A stretch of DNA of 64,000 nucleotides, from positions 1 to 64,000 of the forward strand of contig CALMYJ010000005.1 in the NCBI GenBank assembly GCA_937873715.1, read 5' to 3'. Under the pieces are notes generated by a model that did not search any database, was not told the DNA's origin, and saw only the letters and a program-made list of their open reading frames with translations. The DNA is from an uncultured Chitinophagaceae bacterium. GTDB taxonomy: Bacteria > Bacteroidota > Bacteroidia > Chitinophagales > Chitinophagaceae. Made by a program: the position numbers and the translations under genes. Shown here piece after piece: positions 1-7,455 of this stretch (its first letter is position 1; every line of letters begins with the position of its first letter).

Positions 1-55
1 TAGTCTTGTGAGGCTTCATTTTGTGGGAGCACACGGGCTCGAACCGCGGACCCTC
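1..55. repeat. 55-bp direct repeat, copy 1
   Basis: These 55 bases recur identically at 192-246. The repeat covers the end of a terminator-like arm and the 3' half of a tRNA-Val on the minus strand. The two copies diverge exactly where the anticodon arm begins, so the duplication unit ends inside a tRNA. Confidence 0.9.
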
Positions 56-94
56 CCGACTTTTAGTCGGGATGCACTAAACCAACCGGGCTTT
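24..94 (-). pseudogene. tRNA-Val remnant, 3' half with palindrome in place of the anticodon arm
   Basis: Read on the minus strand, the T arm and 3' acceptor strand (TGCTCCCA) are identical to the intact tRNA-Val at 215-289, and part of the D arm is recognisable. The 5' acceptor strand is degraded and cannot pair with the 3' strand. The anticodon arm is replaced by a perfect 8-bp palindrome (54-72, TCCCGACT/AGTCGGGA) around three bases, which would place AAA in the anticodon position. It is very unlikely to be a working tRNA. Confidence 0.7.
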
Positions 95-177
95 TGATTA
101 GCAAGAGATTCATGTTATTTATGTTTCAGCGTATACGATTTTCAGAAAAAAAGATGTAACGGTAGGTAGATAAAATA

Positions 178-208
178 TAAAAGCCTCACAATAGTCTTGT
201 GAGGCTTC
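178..208 (-). terminator. Terminator downstream of tRNA-Val
   Basis: On the minus strand the arms AAGCCTCACAA and TTGTGAGGCTT form a hairpin followed by TTTATATTTT. It begins a few bases after the 3' end of tRNA-Val. One arm is included in the 55-bp repeat, and half of the same structure is present at position 1. Confidence 0.7.
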
Positions 209-246
209 ATTTTGTGGGAGCACACGGGCTCGAACCGCGGACCCTC
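192..246. repeat. 55-bp direct repeat, copy 2
   Basis: This is the second copy of the repeat at 1-55. It lies within the intact tRNA-Val and its downstream flank. Confidence 0.9.
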
Positions 247-289
247 TGCTTGTAAGGCAGATGCTCTAAACCAACTGAGCTATGCTCCC
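215..289 (-). tRNA. tRNA-Val (anticodon TAC)
   Basis: On the minus strand a complete cloverleaf can be folded. The acceptor GGGAGCA pairs with TGCTCCC and is followed by discriminator A. The D arm contains AGCTCAGTTGGTTTAGAGC. The anticodon stem TCTGC/GCAGA closes the seven-base loop CTTACAA, giving anticodon TAC. The T loop is TTCGAGC. CCA is not encoded. It is the only intact member of a group of three tRNA-like sequences at 24-367, so it is probably the functional Val decoder here. Confidence 0.93.
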
Positions 290-311
290 AATATTTAAAA
301 TAACTTTTTCA

Positions 312-367
312 GCGGACTCTCCCGACTTTTAAGTCGGGATGCTCTAAACCAACTGAGCTATGCTCCC
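312..367 (-). pseudogene. tRNA-Val remnant, 5' half with palindrome in place of the anticodon arm
   Basis: On the minus strand the 5' acceptor strand and D arm are identical to the intact tRNA-Val. The anticodon arm is replaced by the palindrome TCCCGACTT/AAGTCGGGA (320-339), and the sequence degenerates in the T arm with no 3' acceptor strand. It is complementary in content to the remnant at 24-94, which keeps only the 3' half. It cannot form a cloverleaf. Confidence 0.7.
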
Positions 368-429
368 TTTTCGTTTTTTTGGATTGCAAAGATATGTGTA
401 AAATGTTCCCGGCAAAATTTTTTCAAAAA

Positions 430-729
430 TTAATTTAACTGCAAGGCAGGCAGCCGGTAATTACGGGCATCAAACACAAAAAGTTCGTCAACCTCCACTG
501 TCCAGTATGCATACAATGGCGATTTTTTCAAGTGTTCTATCACTTCTTTTTTGGTGAGGGCATTTACAATTATCCAGCAACGCTGTGTTTCAAGACTAAC
601 CGTATAGTAATCTACCACACCGCTATCGATAAGTTCATTGATGTACACACGATGAGCCGGTACCAGGTTCATAAACTTTTCGTCCATCTCAAAATAGAGG
701 GTAACCTGGTATTTGTTTTTTTCAGCCAT
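430..729 (-). CDS. Small YciI/muconolactone isomerase-like protein
   Basis: About 99 residues. The pattern of a strand, a helix around VPAHRVYINELIDSG, two strands and a second helix (ALTKKEVIEHLKKSP) suggests a single ferredoxin-like alpha/beta domain of the YciI or muconolactone-isomerase type, which usually dimerises. I see no catalytic motif and assign no function. In-frame starts lie at 765, 744 and 729. I chose 729 because it falls just after the mtaB stop and the domain begins directly behind it. It is probably cotranscribed with mtaB. Confidence 0.65.
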   Translation of the reverse strand: MAEKNKYQVTLYFEMDEKFMNLVPAHRVYINELIDSGVVDYYTVSLETQRCWIIVNALTKKEVIEHLKKSPLYAYWTVEVDELFVFDARNYRLPALQLN

Positions 730-731
730 AT

Positions 732-2009
732 CTATATTTTCCATTCCCGGATTGTATTTGCCCATAGTTGGTTGTGTGGTGCGGTTATTTTAATGTAATT
801 ATCTGTATAGCCTTCCATCATCCCGTTTTTGCTATTGGCTTCAAACAGTACTTTGCGTACCTGCCCTGTATGCAGGGAGGTAAAATACTGCATCTTTTGA
901 TAACTGAGGTTGCGTAATATTTTATTGCGTTCCTGTCTTTTTTGCATAGGCACTACCGGCTCTATATCCAGTGCAGTGGTATTGGCCCTTTCGGAATAGG
1001 TAAATACATGCAGGTACGATATATCCAGTTGGTGCAGGAACTGGAAAGTTTCATCAAAGTCGGCATCCGTTTCGCCTGGGAAGCCTGTAATTACATCTAC
1101 CCCAATGCAGCAGTGTGGCATCATGGTTTTAATCAGGCCCACTCTTTCGGCGTACAATTCTTTTTTGTAGCGGCGGCGCATCAGTCCCAGTATTTTGTTG
1201 CTGCCACTTTGTAAAGGGATATGAAAATGCGGCATAAATCTGCGGCTGTTGCTTACAAATTCAATAATATCGTTGCTCAGCAGGTTGGGCTCAATTGAGG
1301 AGATACGAAAACGTTCGATGCCCTCAATTTTATCAAGTTCCTGTACCAGTTCATAAAAAGTTTCTTCTTTCTTTTTGCCGCCATGCAGCCCTTTGCCAAA
1401 ATCACCAAGGTTAATGCCCGTGAGTACAATTTCCTTAGCACCCTGCTCTGCCAGCGCCTGCACATTGCTAACAACATTATCAATACTGTCGCTGCGGCTT
1501 TTACCCCTTGCCATCGGTATGGTACAAAAAGAGCAATTGTAATCGCAGCCGTCCTGTACTTTCAAAAAAATCCTGGTGCGGTCGTTTACCGAGTGGGTGG
1601 GTACAAAGCTGTTAACCTCCTCAATATCGCAACTGCAAATTTTGGCGCTATCGCCTTTGGTAATTTCCTTCAGGTGTTGGGTGATGTTAAATTTTTCGGC
1701 AGCGCCCAATACCAAATCCACCCCGGGTATGGAGGCAATTTCCTGCGGCTTTAATTGTGCATAACAGCCGGTAATAACCACTAAAGCTTCTGGCGCTTTG
1801 CGTTGTATGCGCCGTACTAACTGCCTGCATTCTTTATCGGCATTTTCAGTAACAGAGCAGGTGTTTATAACATATACATCCGCCACTTCATCAAAATCTT
1901 TTTTGATAAAACCATCATTTTCCAAAAGCCGGCCCATTGTGGAACTTTCAGAAAAATTGAGCTTGCAGCCGAGCGTATGTACTGCTACTGATTTATGCAT
2001 CGGCAGCAA
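732..2009 (-). CDS. mtaB: tRNA t6A37 methylthiotransferase MtaB
   Basis: 425 residues, a radical-SAM methylthiotransferase that adds a methylthio group to C2 of t6A at position 37 of tRNAs decoding ANN codons. The N-terminal domain has the cluster cysteines in LGCKLN, NTCSV and GCYAQ. The radical-SAM motif is CDYNCSFC with the CxxxCxxC spacing. TGINLGDFG and GFPGETDADF are typical of the family, and a short TRAM-like region ends the protein. The LGCKLN motif and length favour MtaB over MiaB or RimO. The following small gene starts just after the stop on the same strand. Confidence 0.93.
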   Translation of the reverse strand: MLPMHKSVAVHTLGCKLNFSESSTMGRLLENDGFIKKDFDEVADVYVINTCSVTENADKECRQLVRRIQRKAPEALVVITGCYAQLKPQEIASIPGVDLVLGAAEKFNITQHLKEITKGDSAKICSCDIEEVNSFVPTHSVNDRTRIFLKVQDGCDYNCSFCTIPMARGKSRSDSIDNVVSNVQALAEQGAKEIVLTGINLGDFGKGLHGGKKKEETFYELVQELDKIEGIERFRISSIEPNLLSNDIIEFVSNSRRFMPHFHIPLQSGSNKILGLMRRRYKKELYAERVGLIKTMMPHCCIGVDVITGFPGETDADFDETFQFLHQLDISYLHVFTYSERANTTALDIEPVVPMQKRQERNKILRNLSYQKMQYFTSLHTGQVRKVLFEANSKNGMMEGYTDNYIKITAPHNQLWANTIREWKI

Positions 2010-2105
2010 AGATAAGCCACCCCGGATAAACCACCCGTAGCTGTTGTTTTCCGGGCAAAATGGAACAGGAACTGCTTTATCCTTTATTTTCGTTTTTTAT
2101 TGTAC

Positions 2106-2519
2106 ATGCTAAAAAAATACTTTTCCTTTATTGTGCTTGTGGTTGCTGCGGTAATGTACTGGTACATCAAAACCAAGCAGCGAGGCCATAAGCAAAAGCA
2201 TACCACTGAACATATACAGGTAATGCCGGGTGGTGAGGAGCCGTTTACAAGGGATACCTCCGCCATCGTTTATTCCAAACATGCCCTTTGCAGGATGGAT
2301 TGTCGCCATATCAATGAATGGGAAGTGAAAGAAATCATACTAAAAGGGAAAATCAATTACGACAAAATTGAAGAAGATAACCGTGGCATTACTTATCCGC
2401 TGGAAGGGGTTACACAGGATAAACAATTTATACGTGTGGTAGTAGCACCCAAAGAAAACAGTATCGTTATTGTAACCGTGGTGGATTTGGATACCAACTG
2501 GACCTGCAACTGCAAATAA
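2106..2519 (+). CDS. DUF4258-like membrane-anchored protein
   Basis: 137 residues. One N-terminal membrane segment (about residues 4-20) is followed by a basic stretch and a small domain beginning at YSKHALCRMDCRHI, then a Lys/Asp-rich helix and the strand TVVDLDTNWTC. The S-xHA-xxRM start and TVV-x-D end resemble DUF4258, a family with an RNase-toxin-like fold and no firm function. A TTG at 2100 is in frame, but the ATG at 2106 leads directly into the hydrophobic segment. The gene stands alone and is transcribed away from mtaB. Confidence 0.7.
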   Translation: MLKKYFSFIVLVVAAVMYWYIKTKQRGHKQKHTTEHIQVMPGGEEPFTRDTSAIVYSKHALCRMDCRHINEWEVKEIILKGKINYDKIEEDNRGITYPLEGVTQDKQFIRVVVAPKENSIVIVTVVDLDTNWTCNCK

Positions 2520-2570
2520 TTTAACATTCTGCGTAGTTAAAAACAACGGTGCTACATCGGTTCATTTATA

Positions 2571-2578
2571 TACTTTTG
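2571..2578 (+). promoter_or_regulatory. Possible -7 element of the GH3-like gene
   Basis: TACTTTTG matches the Bacteroidota -7 consensus TAnnTTTG and lies 59 bases before the start codon. No clear -33 TTTG was found, so this is weak. Confidence 0.3.
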
Positions 2579-2636
2579 TTCCTCAAAAAATTTACGGTTG
2601 CAACAGGCTGGCCGAATTTATAAAAGGGAGTGAGGT

Positions 2637-4139
2637 ATGAAAATAAAATCGTTACTGGCAAAGCCTTTTGCCGGCTATATCGCAAAGCAAATCAAAAAAG
2701 ACAGGGAATCGGCCGTAGCTGATCAGCATGATATATTTAACAGTTTGCTTAAAACTGCTGCTAAAACCGAGTTTGCCAAAGAACATGGCTTTTCCGATAT
2801 AAAAACGCATGCCGACTTTGTAAAGCAGGTACCCATCCGGGATTACGAAGCATTTAAGCCTTACATCGAAAAAATAAAGCAGGGCAAGCATAATATTTTA
2901 TGGAAAGGGCAGCCCATTTATTTTGCCAAAACAAGTGGTACCACCAGTGGTGTAAAATATATACCCATCACCAAAGATTCTATTCCCAACCACATCAACA
3001 CGGCACGTAATGCCCTGTTGAGTTATATGGCCGAAACAGGTAATACTAAATTTGCCGGTGGTAAACTCATTTTTTTGAGTGGCTCACCTGAGTTAGAAAG
3101 GGTGGGCGGCATACCTACCGGCAGGCTAAGCGGTATTGTAAACCATCATGTGCCCCGCTACCTTCGTGCCAACCAGTTGCCTTCTTACGAAACCAATTGC
3201 ATTGAAGAGTGGGAAACCAAGCTGGATAAAATCATTGAAGAAACCATACAGCAAAATATGACGCTGATTAGCGGCATACCGCCATGGATGCAAATGTATT
3301 TTGACAGGCTGATGGAGAAGAGTGGCAAAAAAGTAGGCGAATTATTTCCCAACTTTAGTGTAATGGTGCAGGGTGGGGTAAACTTTGAGCCTTATAAAGC
3401 CAAGTTGTATGAGAGCATCGGCAGGCATGTAGATTGTATAGAATTGTTCCCAGCCAGTGAAGGTTTCCTGGCTTTCCAGGATTCGCAAAAAGCCGATGGC
3501 ATGATGCTCAACAGCAACAGCGGTATATTCTTTGAATTTGTGCCTGCAGCCGAAATTTATAATCAAAATCCCACCAGGCTTACATTAAAAGATGTACAGG
3601 TGGGTGAAAATTATGCCCTTATTATCAGCAGCAATGCCGGCCTTTGGGCCTACAATATTGGAGATACAGTAAAATTTTTATCTACTAATCCTTACCGGCT
3701 GGTGGTTACAGGGCGTACCAAGCAGTATATCTCTGCCTTTGGCGAACATGTAATTGTGGAAGAAGTGGAATCTGCAATATTAAAAGCTGCTGCCGAAGAG
3801 AATGTAAGTATTACCGAATTTACAGTTGCCCCGCTTGTAGCACAGGATGGCGGTAAAAGTTACCACGAATGGTTTGTAGAATTTGAAAATAAGCCAGGCG
3901 ACATGGCCATATTTGCCCAAAAAATTGATAATAACCTCCGCGGCAAAAATGTGTACTACGATGACCTTATTGGCGGCAATATACTGCAGCAGTTAAAAAT
4001 CAGGCCTGTTCGCAAAAATGGTTTTATCGATTATATGAAAAGCATCGGCAAGCTGGGCGGACAAAACAAAGTACCCCGCCTGAGCAACGACCGTAAAATT
4101 GCAGATGACCTGCAAAAGTGGGTAGCCAACGAGTTTTAA
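2637..4139 (+). CDS. GH3 auxin-responsive promoter family protein
   Basis: 500 residues with the organisation of the GH3 branch of adenylate-forming (ANL) enzymes. The ATP-binding loop is KTSGTTSG near residue 100. YNIGDTVKF and GRTKQYISAFGEH represent the adenylation and hinge motifs. The ending VPRLSNDRK is typical of bacterial GH3 proteins. Plant GH3 enzymes conjugate amino acids to acyl acids such as auxin. The bacterial substrate is unknown and I do not infer one. The gene is monocistronic here. Confidence 0.88.
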   Translation: MKIKSLLAKPFAGYIAKQIKKDRESAVADQHDIFNSLLKTAAKTEFAKEHGFSDIKTHADFVKQVPIRDYEAFKPYIEKIKQGKHNILWKGQPIYFAKTSGTTSGVKYIPITKDSIPNHINTARNALLSYMAETGNTKFAGGKLIFLSGSPELERVGGIPTGRLSGIVNHHVPRYLRANQLPSYETNCIEEWETKLDKIIEETIQQNMTLISGIPPWMQMYFDRLMEKSGKKVGELFPNFSVMVQGGVNFEPYKAKLYESIGRHVDCIELFPASEGFLAFQDSQKADGMMLNSNSGIFFEFVPAAEIYNQNPTRLTLKDVQVGENYALIISSNAGLWAYNIGDTVKFLSTNPYRLVVTGRTKQYISAFGEHVIVEEVESAILKAAAEENVSITEFTVAPLVAQDGGKSYHEWFVEFENKPGDMAIFAQKIDNNLRGKNVYYDDLIGGNILQQLKIRPVRKNGFIDYMKSIGKLGGQNKVPRLSNDRKIADDLQKWVANEF

Positions 4140-4211
4140 AAAACTGCCCCGGAAATATTTTTTTATAAATCCTGCCACACTTATAATGATTTTAATTTAT
4201 TAACGTTTAAG

Positions 4212-4220
4212 TGCAGTGCA
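4212..4220 (+). promoter_or_regulatory. TGCAGTGCA dyad upstream of the arg promoter
   Basis: The 11 bases at 4211-4221 form a perfect inverted repeat (GTGCA-G-TGCAC). A matching dyad, TGCACTGCA, is at 4262-4270, exactly 50 bp away centre to centre. The pair brackets the predicted arg promoter, which is what a regulator binding two sites on one DNA face would need. The sequence does not resemble an E. coli ARG box. Confidence 0.45.
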
Positions 4221-4230
4221 CAAAAAATAA

Positions 4231-4263
4231 TTAGGCATAGATTTGATAAATCGGTTACATTTG
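4231..4263 (+). promoter_or_regulatory. Predicted arginine operon promoter
   Basis: TACATTTG at 4256-4263 fits the Bacteroidota -7 consensus TAnnTTTG. TTAG at 4231-4234, 21 bases upstream, is a three-of-four match to the -33 TTTG. Transcription would begin near 4270 and include the leader peptide reading frame. Confidence 0.45.
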
Positions 4264-4270
4264 CACTGCA
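4262..4270 (+). promoter_or_regulatory. TGCACTGCA dyad overlapping the arg -7 element
   Basis: This second copy of the TGCA(G/C)TGCA dyad overlaps the last bases of the predicted -7 element, so an occupied site would block polymerase. Its partner is at 4212-4220. Confidence 0.45.
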
Positions 4271-4314
4271 ATTTTAAAAAGTTGAAAAACAAAGTACAAC
4301 ATATCATTACATTA

Positions 4315-4398
4315 ATGACACACAGCCACCTGGCTGAGTATGTTGCCGCACCCGTTTTTTGTACCGATTGTCCCCCACGCCGCCGACCTGGTTGCTGA
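4315..4398 (+). CDS. Putative arginine leader peptide (27 residues)
   Basis: An ATG reading frame of 27 codons ends in TGA at 4396-4398. Codons 22-24 are CGC CGC CGA, three consecutive arginines, placed just before a strong hairpin (4395-4430). A short frame with tandem codons for the end product, upstream of the operon making that product, is the hallmark of ribosome-mediated attenuation as in trp and his leaders. No ribosome-binding site is obvious, as is normal in Bacteroidota. Expression is inferred; comparison with relatives would decide it. Confidence 0.5.
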   Translation: MTHSHLAEYVAAPVFCTDCPPRRRPGC

Positions 4399-4456
4399 CA
4401 GGCAGAGTATTTGCAAAATGCCCCTGTCAGTGAATTATCTCCGGCTCACCAGGTTC
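4322..4456 (+). promoter_or_regulatory. Candidate arginine attenuator with competing stems
   Basis: Several pairings compete. CTGACAGG (4395-4402) pairs with CCTGTCAG (4423-4430). ACCTGGT (4386-4392), overlapping the last Arg codon, pairs with ACCAGGT (4448-4454). A second ACCTGG at 4328-4333 could also take the latter arm, and AGCCA/TGGCT (4324-4335) forms a small early hairpin. The leader stop codon lies inside the first arm, so ribosome position would decide which stem forms. There is no strong U-tract; the region after 4454 is only moderately U-rich, so control might act on translation of the GTG-started gene at 4497. Confidence 0.45.
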
Positions 4457-4496
4457 TTACAATCTTATCTTTTCAGCACTCAAATTCTGCTTAGTT

Positions 4497-5213
4497 GTGG
4501 AAACAAATAACATCATAGTGAGGGTAGCCTCCGCAGGCGATTGCCATTATTCAAAAGTCATTACCGACGAAATGGCCGCTTCCGCCATGGCACGGGGTAC
4601 CGGTATTGCCAAACGTTCGCCCGAGTATATCGAAACAAAAATGAAAGAAGGAAAAGCTGTAATTGCCGTTACAAAAAGCGGCGATTGGGTTGGCTTTTGC
4701 TATATCGAAGCCTGGCAACACGGTAAATTTGTTGCCAATAGCGGCCTCATTGTAGCACCCGAATATCGGAAAAGCGGCGTAGCAAAAGAGATTAAGAAAA
4801 AAGTGTTTAATCTCTCCAGGGAAAAATACCCTGATGCCAAAATTTTTGGTCTTACCACAGGCCTTGCCGTAATGAAGATAAATTCAGAACTGGGGTACGA
4901 ACCCGTTACTTATTCCGAACTTACCGATGATGAGGAATTTTGGGCAGGTTGCAAAAGCTGTGTGAACTACGATATCCTTATGAGTAAGGAAAGAAAAAAC
5001 TGTATGTGTACGGCTATGCTGTACGACCCCGCTGATCATCGTGAGCCGGAAGAAACGAAAGAAGATTTTGTAAAAAATTCTAAGATATACGAAAGGCTGA
5101 TGCAGATAAGGCAAAGCAGGCTGCTGCGTTTTTTTAACCGTAAAGGAAACAGCGGCGACAGCACTATTGCTAAGATAGTTTCAAAATTATTATTCAAACC
5201 TAAGTTTAATTAA
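4497..5213 (+). CDS. GNAT acyltransferase, likely N-acylglutamate synthase of the arg operon
   Basis: 238 residues with a GNAT core: strands around GKAVIAVTKSGDWVGFC, the acetyl-CoA loop region VAPEYRKSGVAKEI (near residue 85-98), and a C-terminal extension rich in Cys (GCKSC, NCMC) and basic residues. It is the first gene of an arginine operon that has no classical argA or argJ, so it most likely makes the N-acyl-glutamate that opens the pathway. This is inferred from position, not from substrate motifs. The only start I can support is GTG at 4497; an in-frame stop lies at 4431-4433 and no ATG lies between. argG begins two bases after the stop. Confidence 0.7.
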   Translation: METNNIIVRVASAGDCHYSKVITDEMAASAMARGTGIAKRSPEYIETKMKEGKAVIAVTKSGDWVGFCYIEAWQHGKFVANSGLIVAPEYRKSGVAKEIKKKVFNLSREKYPDAKIFGLTTGLAVMKINSELGYEPVTYSELTDDEEFWAGCKSCVNYDILMSKERKNCMCTAMLYDPADHREPEETKEDFVKNSKIYERLMQIRQSRLLRFFNRKGNSGDSTIAKIVSKLLFKPKFN

Positions 5214-5215
5214 TC

Positions 5216-6418
5216 ATGGGCAGAAAAGTTGTACTTGGCTTCAGTGGCGGACTCGATACTTCCTTTTGTGTAAAATACCTTACGCAGGAAAAAGACTACG
5301 AAATTCACTCTGTGATTGTAAACACCGGCGGCTTTAATGATGATGAATTAAAAAAGATTGAAGCACACGCCTATAAGCTTGGGGTAAAAACGCATACTAC
5401 GGTAGATGCAGTAAAAACATACTACGACCGTATCATTAAATACCTCATTTACGGCAATGTGCTTAAAAATAATACCTATCCTTTAAGTGTAAGCGCCGAA
5501 CGGCTGAGCCAGGCGCTGAGTATAGCCGAGCATGTAAAAAATGTTGGAGCCGATGCGGTGATTCATGGCAGCACTGGCGCCGGCAACGACCAGGTACGGT
5601 TTGATATGATTTTTAACATCATGATACCCGGTGTGGAAATCATTACCCCTATCAGGGATATGAAACTAAGCCGGGAAGAAGAAGTGGCCTACCTAAAAAA
5701 GCATGGGGTGGAAATGAACTTCGAAAAATCGGTGTACTCCATTAATAAAGGACTTTGGGGTACCAGCGTAGGGGGTAAAGAAACATTAAACAGCAACGGC
5801 ATGCTGCCCGAAGAAGCCTGGCCCACACAGGTAACGGCTACCGATACACGGAATGTAGAGCTGGGTTTTGAGAAAGGGGAATTGAAAGCTGTTGACGGTA
5901 AATCCTTTGCTCATCCTACTGAAGCCATACAATACCTGCAAAGCATTGCCGGCCCTTATGGCTTAGGCAGGGATATACATATTGGGGATACTATTATTGG
6001 CATTAAAGGCCGTGTGGGTTTTGAAGCCGCAGCGCCGGTAATTATTTTAAAAGCACACCATGCACTGGAAAAGCATGTGCTTACCAAGTGGCAGTTGAAC
6101 TGGAAAGACCAGCTTGCTCTTTTTTACGGTAACTGGCTCCACGAAGGGCAGATACTCGACCCCGTTATGAGAGATATTGAAGCCTTTTTAACCAACTCAC
6201 AGCAAAGTGTAACCGGCAAAGTATTTGTAGAATTAAAGCCTTACCGCTTTATGGTTACAGGTATCGAATCGGCTTATGATTTAATGAGCAGCAAATTTGG
6301 TAAATACGGCGAAATGAATACCGGCTGGACGGGGGATGATGTACGTGGCTTTACAAAAATATTTGGTAACCAGGTGCAGATATACCATTCGGTAAAAAAC
6401 GAAGCAGATGGCAACTAA
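5216..6418 (+). CDS. argG: Argininosuccinate synthase
   Basis: 400 residues. It joins citrulline to aspartate using ATP, the penultimate step of arginine synthesis. The PP-loop ATP-binding motif GFSGGLDTS is at residues 8-16. HGSTGAGNDQVRFD and SVYSINKGLWGTSVGG are conserved ArgG segments for citrulline and aspartate binding. Length is normal. It starts two bases behind the GNAT gene and its end overlaps argC by 11 bases, consistent with translational coupling. Confidence 0.95.
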   Translation: MGRKVVLGFSGGLDTSFCVKYLTQEKDYEIHSVIVNTGGFNDDELKKIEAHAYKLGVKTHTTVDAVKTYYDRIIKYLIYGNVLKNNTYPLSVSAERLSQALSIAEHVKNVGADAVIHGSTGAGNDQVRFDMIFNIMIPGVEIITPIRDMKLSREEEVAYLKKHGVEMNFEKSVYSINKGLWGTSVGGKETLNSNGMLPEEAWPTQVTATDTRNVELGFEKGELKAVDGKSFAHPTEAIQYLQSIAGPYGLGRDIHIGDTIIGIKGRVGFEAAAPVIILKAHHALEKHVLTKWQLNWKDQLALFYGNWLHEGQILDPVMRDIEAFLTNSQQSVTGKVFVELKPYRFMVTGIESAYDLMSSKFGKYGEMNTGWTGDDVRGFTKIFGNQVQIYHSVKNEADGN

Positions 6419-7403
6419 AATAAAAGCAGGCATAATTGGTGGTGCAGGCTACACCGGGGGCGAATTAATACGCCTGCTGGTGAATCACCCACTTGTTGAA
6501 ATAGCTTTCATCAACAGTAAAAGCAATGCCGGTAACCCGGTACATAAAGTGCATGCCGACCTGTTGGGAGAAACTGATCTTGTTTTCAACGATGACCTAA
6601 CTGCATTGAAGGATGGGAGCGTAGATGTAATATTTTTATGCTTAGGCCATGGCGATGCCCGAAAATTCCTGGATGCAAATCCTGTACATGAAAAAATAAA
6701 AATTATCGACCTCTCCAACGATTTCAGGCTTAAAGAAAAATCTACACATAGCGGAAGGCAGTTTGTATACGGGTTGCCTGAATTGAACAGGGATGTAATC
6801 AAGGCTGCACAAAATATTGCCAATCCCGGCTGTTTTGCTACCGCCATACAATTAGGGTTATTACCATTAGCACAGGCAGGCCTGCTCAATGATATTTATA
6901 CTACCGGCATTACCGGCTCTACCGGTGCCGGGCAGGGGCTTTCAGAAACATCACATTTTAGCTGGAGGGTAAATAATATACAGGCTTATAAGACACTTAC
7001 CCATCAGCATCTTGGCGAAATAGGGCAGTCGCTGCTGCAACTGCAGGCTGCCGGCAATATTGATTTAAACTTTGTGCCCTGGCGGGGCGATTTTTCAAGG
7101 GGTATCTTCATCAGTTCGCAGCTCAATAGCGAATTGGATGCAGCAGAATTGGAAGCCCTTTACAGCAGTTTTTATGCAGATGCCCCCTTTACAACGGTTA
7201 CCAGTAGCCCGGTATTTTTAAAACAGGTGGTTAACACCAATAAATGTATCATCCAGTTAGAAAAAGTAGGCAGTAAGCTGGTGGTACATTCCGTAATTGA
7301 TAACCTTTTAAAAGGTGCCAGTGGCCAGGCTGTGCAAAATATGAACCTGTTGTTTGGACTGGATGAAACAGCAGGATTAAGATTGAAAGCCAATTATTTT
7401 TAA
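6408..7403 (+). CDS. argC: N-acyl-gamma-glutamyl-phosphate reductase
   Basis: 331 residues. It reduces N-acyl-glutamyl phosphate to the semialdehyde with NADPH. The Rossmann motif GIIGGAGYTGGEL starts at residue 8. The catalytic cysteine is Cys142 in NPGCFAT. The HQHLGEIGQ segment carries the conserved catalytic His region. It overlaps argG by 11 bases. Whether the acyl group is acetyl or succinyl cannot be read from this protein; see the carbamoyltransferase at 8675. Confidence 0.95.
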   Translation: MATKIKAGIIGGAGYTGGELIRLLVNHPLVEIAFINSKSNAGNPVHKVHADLLGETDLVFNDDLTALKDGSVDVIFLCLGHGDARKFLDANPVHEKIKIIDLSNDFRLKEKSTHSGRQFVYGLPELNRDVIKAAQNIANPGCFATAIQLGLLPLAQAGLLNDIYTTGITGSTGAGQGLSETSHFSWRVNNIQAYKTLTHQHLGEIGQSLLQLQAAGNIDLNFVPWRGDFSRGIFISSQLNSELDAAELEALYSSFYADAPFTTVTSSPVFLKQVVNTNKCIIQLEKVGSKLVVHSVIDNLLKGASGQAVQNMNLLFGLDETAGLRLKANYF

Positions 7404-7404
7404 A

Positions 7405-7443
7405 TAACCGCAAAGCATCTTAGCGTTTTGGCGCCTTAGCGGT
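7405..7443. repeat. Short intergenic repeat-like element between argC and argD
   Basis: The segment begins ACCGCAAAG and ends TTAGCGGT, with CTTAGCGTTTTGGCGCC between, so its ends are imperfect inverted repeats. Elements of this GCGCCTTAGCGG type recur between genes in many environmental bacteria. It occurs only once in this window, so repeat status rests on recall. Confidence 0.35.
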
Positions 7444-7455
7444 AAAATTAAAACG

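Noticed and set aside
24..94. Functional tRNA with AAA anticodon
   Set aside because: The acceptor stem cannot pair and the anticodon arm is a long palindrome, so no normal cloverleaf forms.
4140..4496. T-box or arginine riboswitch in the arg leader
   Set aside because: I found no T-box sequence and no known arginine aptamer. The leader peptide model explains the layout better.
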